In this document: positions 22,874-34,196 of the stretch, in pieces | Layout: each line of letters begins with the position of its first letter | Position numbering within the stretch: the first letter of the stretch is position 1 | Translations under genes and position numbers: made by a program | Assembly (NCBI GenBank): GCA_032622095.1 | Contig: CP136069.1 | Location: 156,971,043 to 157,035,042, forward strand | Length of the DNA: 64,000 bases | Direction of reading: 5' to 3' | DNA from: Siphonodentalium dalli | Lineage: Eukaryota > Mollusca > Scaphopoda > Gadilida > Siphonodentaliidae | Notes under the pieces: generated by a model | Told to the model about the DNA's origin: nothing | The model's input: only the letters and a program-made list of their open reading frames with translations | The model's database searches: none

Positions 22874-23416
22874 GTAGAGATTCATGGCATGATCTGCACC
22901 TCGTGATCCGGACAGACATGTCCAAGTGCGGTAATTTCACACCCGTATGATTGTAATTTCCCCCATGTCAAACCTGACCTGAATTTTTTCCAACTGATAA
23001 ACATTTTAGTCAAAGAAATTTGCCGAAAGTAGAACAACGTGCAACTTTTCGTCAAAGAACACATTTTTATACTAAACACTGGTTGGATTATCGTGAAATG
23101 TGTAACTGACCAGCCATGACTTTTCAAATTAAAGTTTGATGTGTGTGTAAATATACAGGGCCGGACTTGATTCACGAAAAAAGTAAAGAATAACATATGC
23201 ATGTACACGTACTTTAATTGCCATCAGGACAACAGAACAGTTCCGTTTCTGTAAGGTATACCTTGTCGGTATATATTCATCACAAAAGGACACATTGCGT
23301 GCGTCCCCCCCCCCCCTTTTTTGTTGGATGGCAAGGGGGGTGACTGCCCCGAAACCCGCGGAGCTGGCTAACGCCCAGGCGTTAACCATGCAGCGTAGAG
23401 ATTCATGGCATGATCT
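22874..23416. repeat. Segment bounded by 22-bp direct repeats
   Basis: GTAGAGATTCATGGCATGAT(CT) occurs at 22874-22895 and again at 23395-23416, with about 500 bp between. Long direct repeats like this are seen as target duplications of some retroposons, but the enclosed DNA shows no poly-A tail or reverse-transcriptase coding. A small tandem duplication is also possible. The interior has a C-run followed by T-run near 23308-23323. Confidence 0.5.
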
Positions 23417-23779
23417 AGGGAATTATATAATTGGGGATTTAGCTACATGTATGTACATGCACCACGCCATATTATAAGAAACAAAACCTTAGTACCACTG
23501 AAGAGGTCAATAGTATCTACCCAGAACAGTAAAATATCCGTACACAGCTAGTATACAGATGAATTTTTCACTCAGTTTAGACCATATTACGTATTGCAAA
23601 TCAATTGGCAAGTCACTACACGAATTGTATCGTACACAACCTAACATTCAAATTACCATTCCCTCTGGAACCACATGCAGGGACATGGCTAATACTCAGC
23701 TGGCATGTTTTGTGATTTTTTTGTTTTTATGATTATTTTTTTATCTGGCGGTCTCCTTAATTATATAGGTATATCACTG
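23417..23779. other. No gene seen
   Basis: Non-coding interval with no recognised repeat ends. Confidence 0.4.
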
Positions 23780-24885
23780 AGGGTATCACCCCCCCCCCTT
23801 TCGGTACGCGGGATTCAGGGTGTTTTGAAGCCGTACGCGGGATTCATACCCCCCGAATTAACTGGTATTCGGGTTCAAGCAAAACATCTTGGACGCACGC
23901 AGGTTTTGATGGCGCAAAGTAATATTTTGTGCTAGTTATCTGTATGAATGAGTGGGTAGAATAGCTTCTTGGGCATATTCGACCACCATGCCATCATAAA
24001 CATGCTAAAAATGCTTGACGCCAGTCTAGATGCTAAGATTTTGCGATTTTCTTGTTCAGATTACAAAATTTTCGCACACCGGGCCGAACCATGCATGGTC
24101 GGCCCGGTGTGTCATTGTCTCTCCCCTGTGGCCAATACAAAAATGCTAATAAGTTTAACAATATTTTACTACATTTGGTCAAACTTGTGGTCATCAGTTA
24201 GAGAATTTTCCAACCTGAGGGGGAGTATGAGGTTTGAAATTTCCAACACTATAGGAAAGCTTTAGTTGAGGCCAGTCTGGATGCTAGGATTTGCGATTTT
24301 CTTGTTCAAATTTCAAAATTTTCTCACACCGGCCGAACAACGATGGTCAGCTCGGTGTGTCGTGGTCTCTTGCCCGTGTAGCCGTGTGCATTTGTATGGA
24401 GTTAGACCACTAGATGTTAGGATTTATGCAATGTTTCAGGTTAAAATATCTGAATTTTCTCATACCGGGAATATAGAACCATGGTTTATGAAGATATAGG
24501 ATATTAGGCCTAAACACTGAGGTGCAAGGGGGGGGGGGGTGAAAATGGAATTATGCAAAACTTGTGTTCGGTCTGATTCTGACTCAAGGAGGGGGGGGGG
24601 GTGCAGTTGGAATTTCCCAAGGTGGACACCCCCAACGGAAACCCTCTAGCCACGTCCCTGATCATAAAGTATCATTAATGGTATCATAACGGCCTCATAA
24701 CGCGACCGGCATCATAATGTGTCTATGTAACTTCTATGTATTATTTCTTAACATGTATTCAGGATTCACCCCCCCCCCCCCCCAAAAATTAACTCGTATT
24801 CAGGATTCACCCCCCCCCCCCAAAATTAACTGGTATTCAGGATTCAGGGGGGAGGGGGTGATACCCTCATCACTGACAATTAAAA
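23780..24885. mobile_element. Composite with inverted TCACTGAGGGTATCACCC ends
   Basis: The left end ATCACTGAGGGTATCACCCC (near 23775-23795) and the right end GGGGTGATACCCTCATCACTG (near 24856-24877) are inverted, each backed by repeated GTATTCAGGATTC/C-run blocks. The hAT-like copy at about 24000-24662 lies inside. The order suggests one element nested in another. The boundaries are approximate because of the homopolymer C runs. Confidence 0.55.
24000..24662. mobile_element. hAT-like fragment, relative of the 39.9-kb element
   Basis: Shares with 39876-41025 the blocks GATTTTGCGATTTTCTTGTTCA, CACACCGGGCCGAACC.TGGTC, CAGTTGGAA.TT(T)CCAAGGTGG and the right end CCTCTAGCCACG(T)CCCTG. The left CAGGG end is absent. 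No transposase coding is visible. Confidence 0.7.
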
Positions 24886-24939
24886 ACAAAATAATCGAAA
24901 TTGCGACTGGAGACTGAGTATTAGGTATAGGTTAAAGGG

Positions 24940-25310
24940 ACTTTTTTGGGGTTTTTCGCACCAAGTTGGATTATAATTACAACTACATCAAGCGTTCCAA
25001 CTATAGGGAATTTGTGACCTGATGCCTATGGAAGGCCATTTGTGTCAAAAATCAAAGTGCCAGTTTTAAAATTCTAAACTTCAATTTATTTGTTTTAAGT
25101 GTCCCAATGCTCATGTTATAAACCAATTGGACGTATTCTTATACATGGGTGCTATTTACTGATTCTAAAAGGCAAAATCTTCATTTCAGGAAAGCCATTT
25201 GTATCCCAACGCTCATTTTATAAACCAATTGGGCTTATTATGTATATACACGGGTGCTATTTGCTGATTCTAGAAAGCAAAATCTTCGTTTCACGTTCCA
25301 GCACACACAA
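24940..25310. repeat. Tandem repeat cluster, inverted partner of 28.2-28.9 kb
   Basis: Two to three units carrying ATCAAAGTGCCAGTTTTAAAAT, AACTTCAATTTATTTGTTTTAA, GTCCCAATGCTC, ATAAACCAATTGG and GGGTGCTATTTACTGATTCT. The same words occur in reverse complement at 28190-28900, on the other side of the large foldback at 25927-27775, so the two clusters flank it symmetrically. Confidence 0.75.
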
Positions 25311-25926
25311 ATCAAATATAACGTTCAAATGGTATCGGGGCCAAAGGGCTATATTGCATGCCTAAATCTAGAATATACAAATTCCGTTTTCAGTTCTTAA
25401 ACGCAAAAGTTTATATATTTGTGTCACAGCCTTCATTTTCCAGTTTTTATAACGAAAGTTTGCGAGAGTTGGAATTTAAGACGTTCTGTTCTAATAATTA
25501 ACTTGTGGATTGTTAATTCTATGGCGAATTTCGAAAATCGACTAAATATTCGGGGTTGTCCGAAGCAGGTCGGAAAGACTAGCCTAGTACCCAGGCCAGC
25601 AAATCGGTACGATTGAGTCAGGTATGAGTCTAGGAAAGACAACAGTCTAGAAGATGTCAGGTGGGAATTGCAAAAAGAAAACAATATTTCAAAATTAAGA
25701 ATCCGGATTCATGAGAACTGAAGTGAGAAAAAAAGATTTTAAAATAAAGAAACTGCATTCTAAAAGGAAAGCTGTGAAATACAGTACAATTTTATTACAT
25801 TTCTGAAGGTGAAGGTCACCCAAATTCTTGAATATAGAAATAATGAGCGCTCCCTGTGTTTGACCTTTACGGTAGAGACTGGAAGGAATCGGGATAGGAA
25901 GATCCGCTTTACGCATGCTCTACTTC
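25311..25926. other. No gene seen
   Basis: Non-coding, AT-rich interval between a tandem cluster and the large foldback. The 83-codon minus frame at 25433-25684 is not supported by any motif. Confidence 0.4.
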
Positions 25927-27775
25927 GGTGTGACTAATTACCACCCGGGGACCGCCCGGGACCGCCCGGTGGCCCCAAGTGCCCGTGGGCACAATATATC
26001 GACGTTATAACGTAGCGACATGCCACCTGAGGGCAACATAGAAAAATTTACTCGCTCGCTCGTCCCCGGCCGGTCATATTAACACCACAAATGCCGATAT
26101 TGGCTAAAAGAGCCTATGTGATTACCGGTGTCTTCGTGTGTTTTCAGACAGATTATTTTGGTGATTATCGGTAGTGCAATACACCCAGGTGTTAATTCCA
26201 TATATTGACTCGTTGACGCGTCCACAGCCGATGTTATTAACATCTCAAATTGCGGTAAAATAGTGTATAAACAAAAAAAACATTGGGACCGCCCGGGAGG
26301 CCCAATGGACCCGTGGACACTATATTTCGACGGTATAACGTAGCGACATACCACACGAGGTCAACCTAGAAAATCTTACTCGCTCACTCGACTCCGGCCG
26401 GTATTATATCCCCATACAAATCCGATATTGGCTAAGATGGCACGGACAGCTCGGTGTCTTCTTTGATTTCGGACAGCATATTATGATGATGCATGGTAGT
26501 GCAATACCACCCGATAGTGACTTCCAGATATTGACTCGCTGACGCGTCAGCACAAAATCCCGCAAAATAACGTATCACCATAAATATTCGGGTTTACATG
26601 ATCGTAAATATCGCAAATTTCTTGAATGTTTTCAATAAAAATTAATAACTTTACACCTATAATTTTTATATTTTGACACGAGCGGGTGTAATTGAGTTGA
26701 TTTAATTTTTTGTATTATATTAGGCGCTCATTGCATCGCAAGTGCATATTCTCTAGAAATAAAAAAATCACAATTTAAGGATCGCCTAATCTAATCTAAT
26801 GCACTAAAAAGTATCTTCTGAAATTCTAGTTCTAAGAAAAGAGTTATTCGTATTCGCCACACTCTTCCACCCACCTCCTATTATCACCTGATATGCAAAG
26901 CATGGAGGTTCTCAGCGAACGTTTGCTTCCAGTTTGCTTTTTGTTTATATACTATTTTATCGGATTTTGAGAGGTTAATAACACCGGCCGGAGTCGAACG
27001 AGCGAGTAACATTTTCTATGTTGACCTCGTGGGGTATGTCGCTACGTTATAACGTCGAGATATAGTGTTCACGGGCCCATGCGGCCTCCCGGGCGGTCCC
27101 AGTGTTCTTTTTGTTTATATACCATTCTATCGGATTTTGAGGTGTTAATAACACCGGCCGGAGTCGAGCGAGCGAGTAACCTTTTCTATGTTGACCCCGT
27201 GGGGTATGTCGCTACGTTACAATGTCGAGATATAGTGTCCACGGGCCCATGCGGCCTCCCGGGCGGTCCCAATGTTATTTTTGTTTATATACCATTTTAT
27301 CGGATTTTGAGGGGTTAATAACACCGGCCGGAGTCGAGCGAGCGAGTAACATTTTCTAGGTTGACCTCGTGGGGTATGTTGCTATGTTATAACGTCGAGA
27401 TATAGTGTCCAGGGGCCCATGGGGCCGCCCAGTTCTTTTTGTTTATGCACTATTTTACCGGAATTTGAGGGGTTAATACCATCGGCCGTGGACGCGTCAA
27501 CGAGTCAATATATGGAATTAACACTCAGGTGTATTGCACTACCGAGAATCACCAAAATAATCTGTCTGAAAACACACGAAGACACCAGTAATCACCCAGG
27601 CTCTTTAGCCAACATAGGCATTTGTGGGGTTAATATGACCGGCCAGAGACGAGCGAGCGAGTATATTGTTCTATGTTGCCCTCAGGTGGCATGTGGCTAC
27701 GTTATAACATCGAGATATTGTGTCCACAGGCACGTGTGTCCACCCGGGCAGTCCCAGGCGGTAATTAGTCACACC
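25927..27775. mobile_element. Large foldback element with tandem arms
   Basis: Ends GGTGTGACTAATTACCACCC (25927) and its complement GG(C)GGTAATTAGTCACACC (27775). Both arms are built from a module of about 160 bp: CACCGGCCGGAGTCGAGCGA, GCGAGTAA, CTCGTGGGGTATGTCGCTAC, GTTATAACGTCGAGATATAGTG, GGCCTCCCGGGCGGTCCCA. The right arm has three consecutive direct copies (about 26930-27430) plus a terminal one; the left arm has two inverted copies. About 430 bp of AT-rich DNA (26520-26930) separates the arms. GC-rich and CpG-rich modules contrast with the AT-rich flanks. No transposase coding; the open frames follow the repeat modules. Confidence 0.75.
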
Positions 27776-28189
27776 CAAGTATACCCTTAACTGAGGTCAA
27801 GGTCAGAGTGTAGCTCTTGCGACGTTACCCCCCGCTTCCTTCCTTTCAACCCACGCCAAGCTGGGGATCATTCATTAAACAACAACCTTGACATTTAAGG
27901 GTAAAGGCCGTGCTTCGCTAAAATGTTCATTTTATATTGTACATTTTATAATCTTCATTCTGAAAAGTAGATTTTAAGTTAAAGTTTGGGTACGAACATG
28001 GATTGACGTAACCTCCTTTCGCGTTATGACTTCTACTACGCTTATTTCATCATTCTAATTTTAACTCGCCTATAATTCAAGACACATATAATATATATTC
28101 TAGAATTAGGGAAATAGCCCATTTGCGTTATGGATATAACCATTTTAATTTTAAATCAGCTTACATTTGTGTGAGCTAATTGGAACCTG
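27776..28189. other. No gene seen
   Basis: Non-coding interval after the foldback; nothing recognised. Confidence 0.4.
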
Positions 28190-28900
28190 AAATGAAGATT
28201 TTGTCTTCTAGAATCAGTAAATCATAGCACCATTATATAAAGAATAAGCCCTGTTAGTTTACAAAATGAGCGTTGGGACACTTAAAAAACTAAATTGAAG
28301 TTTAGAATCAGTGAATACCACCCGTGTATTATAGTCTAAAGAATAAGCCCAATCGGTTTATAAAATGAGCATTGGGACACTTAAAAAAAATAAAATGAAG
28401 TTTAGAATTTGAAAATTGGCACTTTGATTTTTGGCACAAACGACATTCCTGAAATGAAGATTTTGCCTTCTGGAATCAGTAAATAGCACCCGTGTATAAG
28501 AATATGTCCAATTGGTTTATAAAATTGGTTTATAAATTGAGCGTTGTGACACTTAAAAAACAAGTTTAGGATTTGAAAATTGGCACTTTGATTTTTGACA
28601 CAAATGGCCTTCCTGAAATGAAGATTTCGTCTTCTAGAATCACAGGTCCCTGGCACAATAGACCCCAAACACCCAAAGACATATATAGTCTTATATATAT
28701 GTCTTTGGGTGTTTGGGGTCTATTGTGCCAGGGACCTGTGTCTAAAATCAGTAAATTTTACCCGTGTATATAACGAATAGCCCAATTGGTCTATAAAATT
28801 AGCGTTGGGACACTTAAAAAATATAAATTGAAGTTTAGAATTTGAAAACTGGCACTTTGATTTTTGACACAAACGGCCTTCCATAGATACCATCCCTATA
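28190..28900. repeat. Tandem repeat array, about 150-170-bp units
   Basis: About four diverged units with GAAATGAAGATTTTG.CTTCTAGAATCAGTAAAT, then CACCCGTGTAT, CCAATTGGTTTATAAAAT, GAGCGTTGGGACACTTAAAAAA and GAATTTGAAAATTGGCACTT. It is the reverse-complement partner of 24940-25310. One unit is interrupted by a 100-bp palindromic MITE at 28641-28740. Confidence 0.8.
28641..28740. mobile_element. 100-bp palindromic MITE with 8-bp duplication
   Basis: A nearly perfect hairpin with arms of about 46 bp, starting CACAGGTCCCTGGCACAATA and ending with the exact complement, and a loop around ATAGTCTTATA. It is flanked by TCTAGAAT (28633-28640) and TCTAAAAT (28741-28748), 8 bp with one mismatch. The other units of the host array show the uninterrupted TCTAGAATCAGTAAAT. 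An 8-bp duplication points to hAT-type mobilisation (inference). Confidence 0.85.
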
Positions 28901-28949
28901 TATAATGTTGGAAAATTTCCAAATGATGGCCATTTCAGTTCAAACAAAT

Positions 28950-30523
28950 TGACCGAAGAAAATACACAACGTTTGATGTTTTGGTATTACAACGCAAATG
29001 TCACACTAATTCAGGGCTTGATACTGCATGGTTGGAATATCAAACTATGAGAACGATTATGAGAACCAAGTGATGCATGCCGTGCTATACTACGCGTGAA
29101 ATTTCAAATTTTTAACTGTTCAAAATTTTGACCAAAGGTTAGGAGAGTAAGTATCCCCCATTTCCCCCTAAAGGCTGTGTACATATTCTCACCTTTCAAA
29201 GAAACTGTGTACGGACTCTCACTACTTTCTGAAAGACGTTTGACCCATTCCACTTGTTCTTTCTAGAGTGACCCCTTCATGCAGTCTTATAGTACCTACC
29301 TCTTATTCACGAAGCTAACACTTGCCGCTCCAAAAGATAAAAAGGTAATCCACCCAAATGTAATCAACGAATTCATCATGAAAACAAATCTGCTACATTT
29401 TACAGATTAAAAAAAGATGAACGGCGATGATCTACAGCGCCTCACGAAGCGAAGCATCAACACCGTGTGAGAAGCGGTGAGACTGAATTTTAGGCGAAAT
29501 TATTTTAGTTGATCTGTGGATTTGTTTATGTGAATTTAGATATATACTTCCTGTTCGTAACCACGAGGTTTCAATTAGTGCATTATACGGACAACGTTAA
29601 GGTGGTGCATTCCTTCGTCTATGGTGGTGCGCTTGTGGCCTGGTGTAGTTAGTGTCTCATCTAGGGTCAAGATACTACGAATCCGCTCAATTAGAGGAAG
29701 GGCCTGTTTAAACGTGTATAACTGTATATGCTCTATAATTCAGTATAATTCGCGAAATTCAGCAACACAAGTTACTGTCTAAGTTTGCACAAGATCATGC
29801 AACGAAGATATACGCCCACATATATATAGACATCATATTCATTCATCAGTTCAAAACTGGGAACTTTTTGAATTTCTGACGGGAACTTCATAACATTGAA
29901 AAAATAACGTATATAATATATTTCTTCGTTAATACAGTCCTGTTCATTAAAGGTATGGTCCGGTTATTTTCAAGTGGCACGAAATTTGCCAAATTGTATA
30001 GGGTCAAGTGAGTTGAAATGACTGTCATTAATGCGAACCATCGTCAGTTGAGTTGGGAGAATAAATTACAATAAAACTTATGCCAGTTTTTTGAAAACGT
30101 GGTTGAATAATATTTATGTTGTTTTTGGTCCTTCACACATGAACAAAAATAGTTCTGCAAATGGCTGCAAAAAATAAAATAAAAAATGCAATGAAAAATG
30201 TATGATTTAATTTCTCCCAGACAGTCATGATGATTTGAGATGGTAGACATTGTCACTATCACCATATAGTTGGGTGCATAGTCTAGATAATGCAGTGTGT
30301 TTGTTTTAATTAGTTCCTGTTAAACTCTAACGACCAACCTAAAACACTTGTTTACATAATTTGAACATATCTCTCATTTTGTGAGGATGAACAGGTGTTG
30401 TTATAATTCTATAGGATACAGTGCATGATTATAGAGAATAATGATTTTCCACTTAAAACTTATAGTTTGAAATTTGAGATTTTTTGAAAATTCACGAATG
30501 GGGCGCCTCCTTAATTCCTGGAA
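28950..30523. other. No gene seen
   Basis: About 1.6 kb of non-coding DNA. A TTAAAGGTATGG motif at 29947 resembles the left end of a T2-like element, but no matching right end was found. The segment at 29840-29900 (CATCAGTTCAAAACTGGGAA, TTGAAAAAATAA) also occurs at 6490-6530. Confidence 0.4.
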
Positions 30524-30932
30524 TTAATTCCCATCCAACAAACCGACCAAAACCGGCCAAAACCGGTCAAATAAAGCTGCAACAGCCTAAATTATCTTGG
30601 GTCTGTCTCAATAAAACCATACAAATATGGATATCATTGGAACCGGCTCATTGACCACATTGTGATGGTTACAGTCATGCCCTGTGCCAATGCATTCTCT
30701 TATATATGAGAGTCGACCATAGGTCGCCTCGCATATATAAGAGAATGCATTGGCCTAAAAAAAATCTTTTTTTAACACTTTTTACCATTTTTTCTTACAT
30801 TCTTTAACAATTTTATAATTTTTAATGTGTTAAACCAATGCATTCTCTTATATATGCGAGGCGACCTATGGTCGACTCGCATATATAAGAGAATGCATTG
30901 GCACAGGGCCGTTCTGTTGGGTAAAGGGTTAA
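30524..30932. mobile_element. Hairpin-core MITE copy E (altered left end)
   Basis: The right end GTTGGGTAAAGGGTTAA is intact. At the left the usual TTAACCCTTTACCC is replaced by TTAATTCCCATCC, the same sequence that lies just outside the right end. Two palindromes lie at about 30682-30755 and 30832-30905. The spacer TATGGATATCATTGGAACCGG is shared with copies A, G and H. Confidence 0.8.
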
Positions 30933-32704
30933 TTCCCATCCATTGGCTACATAATTGTCCTATTTTTCGTTGGTTTCTCCCTTGTTCAGCAATTCGGTTA
31001 TTCTTTATGGTGCATATTATACAATACGTCATGCATTTTTTTACATTCATAATGTCACCGTCAATTACTGCAGTTATAAATAATAACATAATCACTAACT
31101 GGGACAGGCTAGAGAGAATAATGGAAATTAAAAATTAATTATTGCATCCTGCATTCAGTTATTTCGACCCCTGCAGTGCATGGCCATATCATGATGGGTC
31201 AATTTAAAAACAGCTTTTCTCTCGGTGCACGATACTGATGATATTATCAATTTTAGACATTCAACCCAGGTGCGGGATTATCATAAAAAACATCAGAAAC
31301 GGATAATAGTGTCAGTTTCCAGCTGTTTCTTTAAAATATGAAAAAATGGGGAAAAAGAAGAGAGGAATACCTCGCGTGTTTTCGTTTTGGACGCCATACA
31401 CAATGTACTAGTACATAGCCGCCCGGGGGCTGAGAGTTTTTGCCCGGATTTATTTTTACATGATATATTCATGGTTGTAGCAGTTTTTTTGTATCTGTGT
31501 TATATACACAGAAATATAACAACATAGATTCAAGTTAACATGTAATCAGTAAAATTCGGGCAGAAATGTGAAAAATACTGTAATTTGCCACAATCTCCCC
31601 CTGAAATACAATTCAATTGGCCCGAATTCGACCGAAAATATCTCCAATTTGCCCGAAAATTGCCATAATTTTGAGCTGTTCCGTACGGCTATGCACGTGT
31701 ATTGTAGGATCGAATACCGTAACGGTTAGCCTCAGAGTTCTCTTTTTTATTATCAAATATTAAGAAGCGAATTCGACATATTGACAAAAAAGGTCGACTC
31801 GGTCAATGCGGAGTGGATTTTTTTTATTAATTGGTGTATCTATTTGTAGTCACCAGATATTCAACTACATAAGAACATTCGTGGTCCCTAAAATTTCACG
31901 TGATTTTCAATAATAACAAACTCCAAGTTCACGAGTCGAGTACGGCCTTAAGAACTTTGAAAGATACAAGCTTCACACGATAATATGCGTATATCTGTAA
32001 AGCCGTTGTTTATATTTCACGTTTAACACACATGGTTTAAACATTATTAACGCTGCCGAGTGGAATTTTAATGAATGAATAACAGAAGGAGGAATAAGTA
32101 AATCGGTTTCACAGAAAGCAACTTATCGACAGGCTGGACAATAGTTTAATCAAAATTATAGGTATGTGAGAGCTTTGTGAATGCGCCCGGGGTGCACATA
32201 AATCATGAAAGTGCGAAACAGAGTGCACGTGACCGTGAGTATTAGAGGGTTTACATGGAATCTTGAGTACCAAAGTTGAAAGGTTACAGATGGAATCATG
32301 ACTATCCAAGGTAATGCATGGAGTCGTGTGTATGCAATATGGGTAGGCTACATGTATTTGCTTACCCATGAAATTCGAAGGAAGTGCATAGAATTGTGTG
32401 TATCCAAGACAGGGACGTGGATAGGGGGTCTCCGTGTGGGTGGGGTGTGGGGGGGGGGGGGTTTCAGGGTTGGAAATTCTAACCGCAACACCTTCAACCA
32501 GACTGAAATTTCTAAGCCTGGGAATGTCATTTTTTGGACTCTTTTCTTTGGGCTGAAGTTTCAAACTGGTACCTCAAGTTGCATGAATACCCACCATGGT
32601 CACGTACCAAGAACTTCTCTGACGTTCGGCTTAGGTATACATTATATTATATATGAAGATCATTAGAGGGATCTTAGTTGTTCTTGATTCAAGAGATGTC
32701 ATAA
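30933..32704. other. No gene supported; solo hAT-like end at 32.41 kb
   Basis: Non-coding. CAGGGACGTGGATAGGGGG at 32410-32428 looks like the left end of the hAT-like family (compare CAGGGATGTGACTAGAGGG at 39876), followed by G-runs and GGTTGGAAATTCTAACC, but no right end follows. The 151-codon minus frame at 32109-32564 is proline-rich only because of the G-run and is not called. Confidence 0.4.
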
Positions 32705-32960
32705 TCAAGCCTTGAAATAGTGTGCCTGTCATTTGCAGAATGAGGTCCCCAGAGGGTGAATTTAGTGATGCTACCCCCGCATAGCGGGCTAGCATCACCA
32801 AATTCACCCTCTGGGGACCTCATTCTGCTTACACCTCAGCAGAATAAGGTTCCCAGAGGGTGAATTTGGTGATGCTAGCCCGCTATGCGGGGTAGCATAA
32901 CTAAATTCACACTCTGGGGACCTCATTCTGCAAATGACAGACACCCTATTTCAAGGCCTG
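32705..32960. mobile_element. Double-hairpin foldback
   Basis: Outer inverted repeats GCCTTGAAATAG.GTGCCTGTCATTTGCAGAAT enclose two hairpins (about 32739-32829 and 32840-32932). Each has arms AGAATGAGGTCCCCAGAGGG / CCCTCTGGGGACCTCATTCT and a centre GCTA.CCCCGCATAGCGGGCTAGC. The two hairpins are themselves inverted with respect to each other, the same palindrome-of-palindromes design as the TTAA MITEs but with unrelated sequence. Confidence 0.8.
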
Positions 32961-33045
32961 GTCATAATGCTCATGAACTTTGGTATGTCGATTCACTACC
33001 GCAAAATACTGACCAAGTTCAGGCCGCCTTTTTTTTTTACCAGAG

Positions 33046-33421
33046 TTAAAGATGCACAATCCGATTCGATGGTCCCCGTATCCTCAGATTCCAACAACAA
33101 CATTTGATCAAAAGACGCTTTAGTTATCAGAATCGATTAATAACCAAAATATAATGCTAACCACTGTCAACTCTAGTATAAAATTTTCCAAAGCGTGTTT
33201 GTTCAACGCAATTTGGTATCGAGAGTATATATCGGTCGGCTCGTTCGTTTGCTGGGCTGCCAAATATTCCAATTGGTGAACAATAACAAATTTAAAACTT
33301 CGATATCTGATCACTCTCAGATTTGATGGGTGGGTTCCTCGACTCGGATCAATATTTGTTACCATCGCGGAACCAAAGAAATGGTAATTTAGGAGCGTTT
33401 ATTCGGATTATGTGTATTTAA
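33046..33421. mobile_element. T2-like TTAA element, AGATGCACAATCCG variant
   Basis: TTAA at 33046-33049 and 33418-33421. The left end TTAAAGATGCACAATCCG is matched by a decayed right end CGGATTATGTGTATTTAA. Interior landmarks are shared with the 6045-6310 remnant. No coding capacity. Confidence 0.75.
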
Positions 33422-33669
33422 CTGCAGATATAGGGTCGCTTAAATTGGTGTCATGCATTTCTTGGCTGTTTTTTGCTTCGCAAAATGTGCACAAGGACCC
33501 AATGACAGGTGTCATTCTGTTAAACCAAATTGTCATAATGATGGAAACGGTGCACATTGAAATATTTTATCAAAGATTCAAATACATTCAGTTTCTTTGT
33601 GTCTTGTCTGCATTGCAGTCGATTTTCTCAAGCATTCGACGTTGTGTCTGAAATGAAGACAAAAACGAA
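33422..33669. other. No gene seen
   Basis: Short non-coding interval between two transposons. Confidence 0.35.
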
Positions 33670-34135
33670 TATGTGACCCGCCATATCAAATCCAGTCGTA
33701 AGTCGGGATTTTTTTTACCCTGTGCCAATGCATTCTCTTATATATGCGATTCGACCATAGGTCGCCTCGCATATATAAGATAATGCATTGGCCTAACAAT
33801 TTTTTATAATTTTTTTTTAAATAAATTCTTCTTACAATTTTTAGGACATAAAATAAAAAACATCCATTACCCTGCAGGGAGCTACCCCACACATATATAG
33901 AAGCATATAGAAGAGTGCCGTCTGCTCATGTTTGTCTGGGGCTCTGTATGGGTGAAATTATAAAATTGTTAAAGAATACAAGAAAAATTATTAAAATTGT
34001 AAACAATTGTTAGGCCAATGCATTCTCTTATATATGCGAGGCGACCTATGGTCGACTCGCATATATAAGAGGATGCATTGGCACAGGGTAAAAAAAATCC
34101 GACTTACGACTGGATTTGATATGGCGGGTCACATA
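33670..34135. mobile_element. Hairpin-core MITE copy F with TA-type ends
   Basis: Flanked by TA at 33670-33671 and 34134-34135. Inverted ends of about 48 bp begin TGTGACCCGCCATATCAAAT and are nearly perfect. Directly inside them, CCCTGTGCCAATGC...GCATTGGCACAGGG encloses the same two palindromes and the same central cargo (about 33850-33950) as copy C at 3924-4375, in reverse orientation. The inner CCCTGTG/CACAGGG boundary is also flanked by TA on both sides, so a core MITE may have inserted into a host MITE. Confidence 0.85.
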
Positions 34136-34196
34136 TTAGTAAACACATCTTGTCCAGTCGCCTGTCACGAACGATTGTCTGACCAGTGCCATCACG

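Noticed and set aside
27079-27790. Plus-strand frames of 79 and 123 codons
   Set aside because: They repeat the same peptide in step with the 160-bp foldback module; repeat artefact.
29947-30430. T2-like element starting TTAAAGGTATGGTCCGG
   Set aside because: No complementary right end could be found within 1 kb; may be chance or a solo end.
32109-32564. 151-codon minus-strand open frame with PPPPHPTHTETP
   Set aside because: The proline tract is the complement of a G run at a hAT-like end; the rest has no domain, splice signal or codon bias.
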